NCBI GenBank assembly: GCA_016719785.1 | Contig: JADJYJ010000025.1 | Location: forward strand, 1 to 34,503 | Reading direction: 5' to 3' | DNA: 34,503 nucleotides | Source: Candidatus Amarolinea dominans | Lineage (GTDB): Bacteria > Chloroflexota > Anaerolineae > SSC4 > Amarolineaceae | Shown: piece after piece, positions 34,503 to 34,503 of the stretch | Layout of the letters: each line of letters begins with the position of its first letter | How positions within the stretch are numbered: the stretch's first letter is position 1 | Notes under the pieces: generated by a model | Databases searched by the model: none | Seen by the model: only the letters and a program-made list of their open reading frames with translations | Told to the model about the DNA's origin: nothing | Translations under genes and position numbers: made by a program

Positions 34503-34503
34503 C

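Overview
The window looks like a chromosomal segment from a GC-rich, probably uncultured Chloroflexota bacterium (Anaerolineae or Caldilineae type). This is inferred from style, not from a marker gene: very large secreted proteins with long Thr-Pro linkers, dockerin-like calcium loops in non-cellulosomal proteins, an N-terminal helix-turn-helix protein of a kind common in that phylum, and abundant hairpin-forming intergenic repeats. I see no rRNA, tRNA or CRISPR array.

Layout. Positions 1-457 (minus) hold the start of a putative HTH regulator. From 703 to 7905 (plus) lie a membrane-anchored protein with an outside cysteine-containing module, a roughly 1,385-residue GH113-like glycosidase with five accessory modules, and a beta-helix/dockerin protein; all three need frameshift correction. 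Positions 7906-8954 are a repeat-filled graveyard with an orphan dockerin tail. On the minus strand from 14885 to 8955 are an AAA ATPase/PD-(D/E)XK protein, a peptide ABC transporter (lipoprotein and two permeases, no ATPase genes) and a lone DUF433 antitoxin. From 15085 to 30698 (plus) runs a secretome block: a small Cys-rich protein, a GH16 glucanase, a LamG/dockerin protein, two tandem M4 metalloproteases and a beta-propeller protein. From 34502 to 30842 (minus) are a partial gene, a RelE-type toxin-antitoxin pair, a cyclic amidohydrolase and an ATP-dependent RNA ligase-like protein.

The most interesting signal is regulatory. Three intergenic regions (568-619, 14985-15039, 17991-18044) carry the same architecture: three direct copies of TGCAG exactly 11 bp apart, ending 24-27 bp (start to start) before a TATACT or TAGAAT -10 box. 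Each precedes a plus-strand gene or run of genes leading into the secretome. Two of the three also lie between divergent promoters, one driving the HTH protein and one the AAA/nuclease protein. I infer an activator that binds direct repeats in tandem, as OmpR/PhoB- and SARP-type winged-helix proteins do.

The secreted genes fit a scavenging lifestyle: polysaccharide cleavage (GH113-like, GH16), protein cleavage (M4), carbohydrate-binding jelly rolls, and peptide uptake through the ABC system. Several modules recur between genes, so the block has grown by domain shuffling. Frameshifts in at least four plus-strand genes sit at short C, A, GC or TA runs and suggest either unpolished sequence or early decay.
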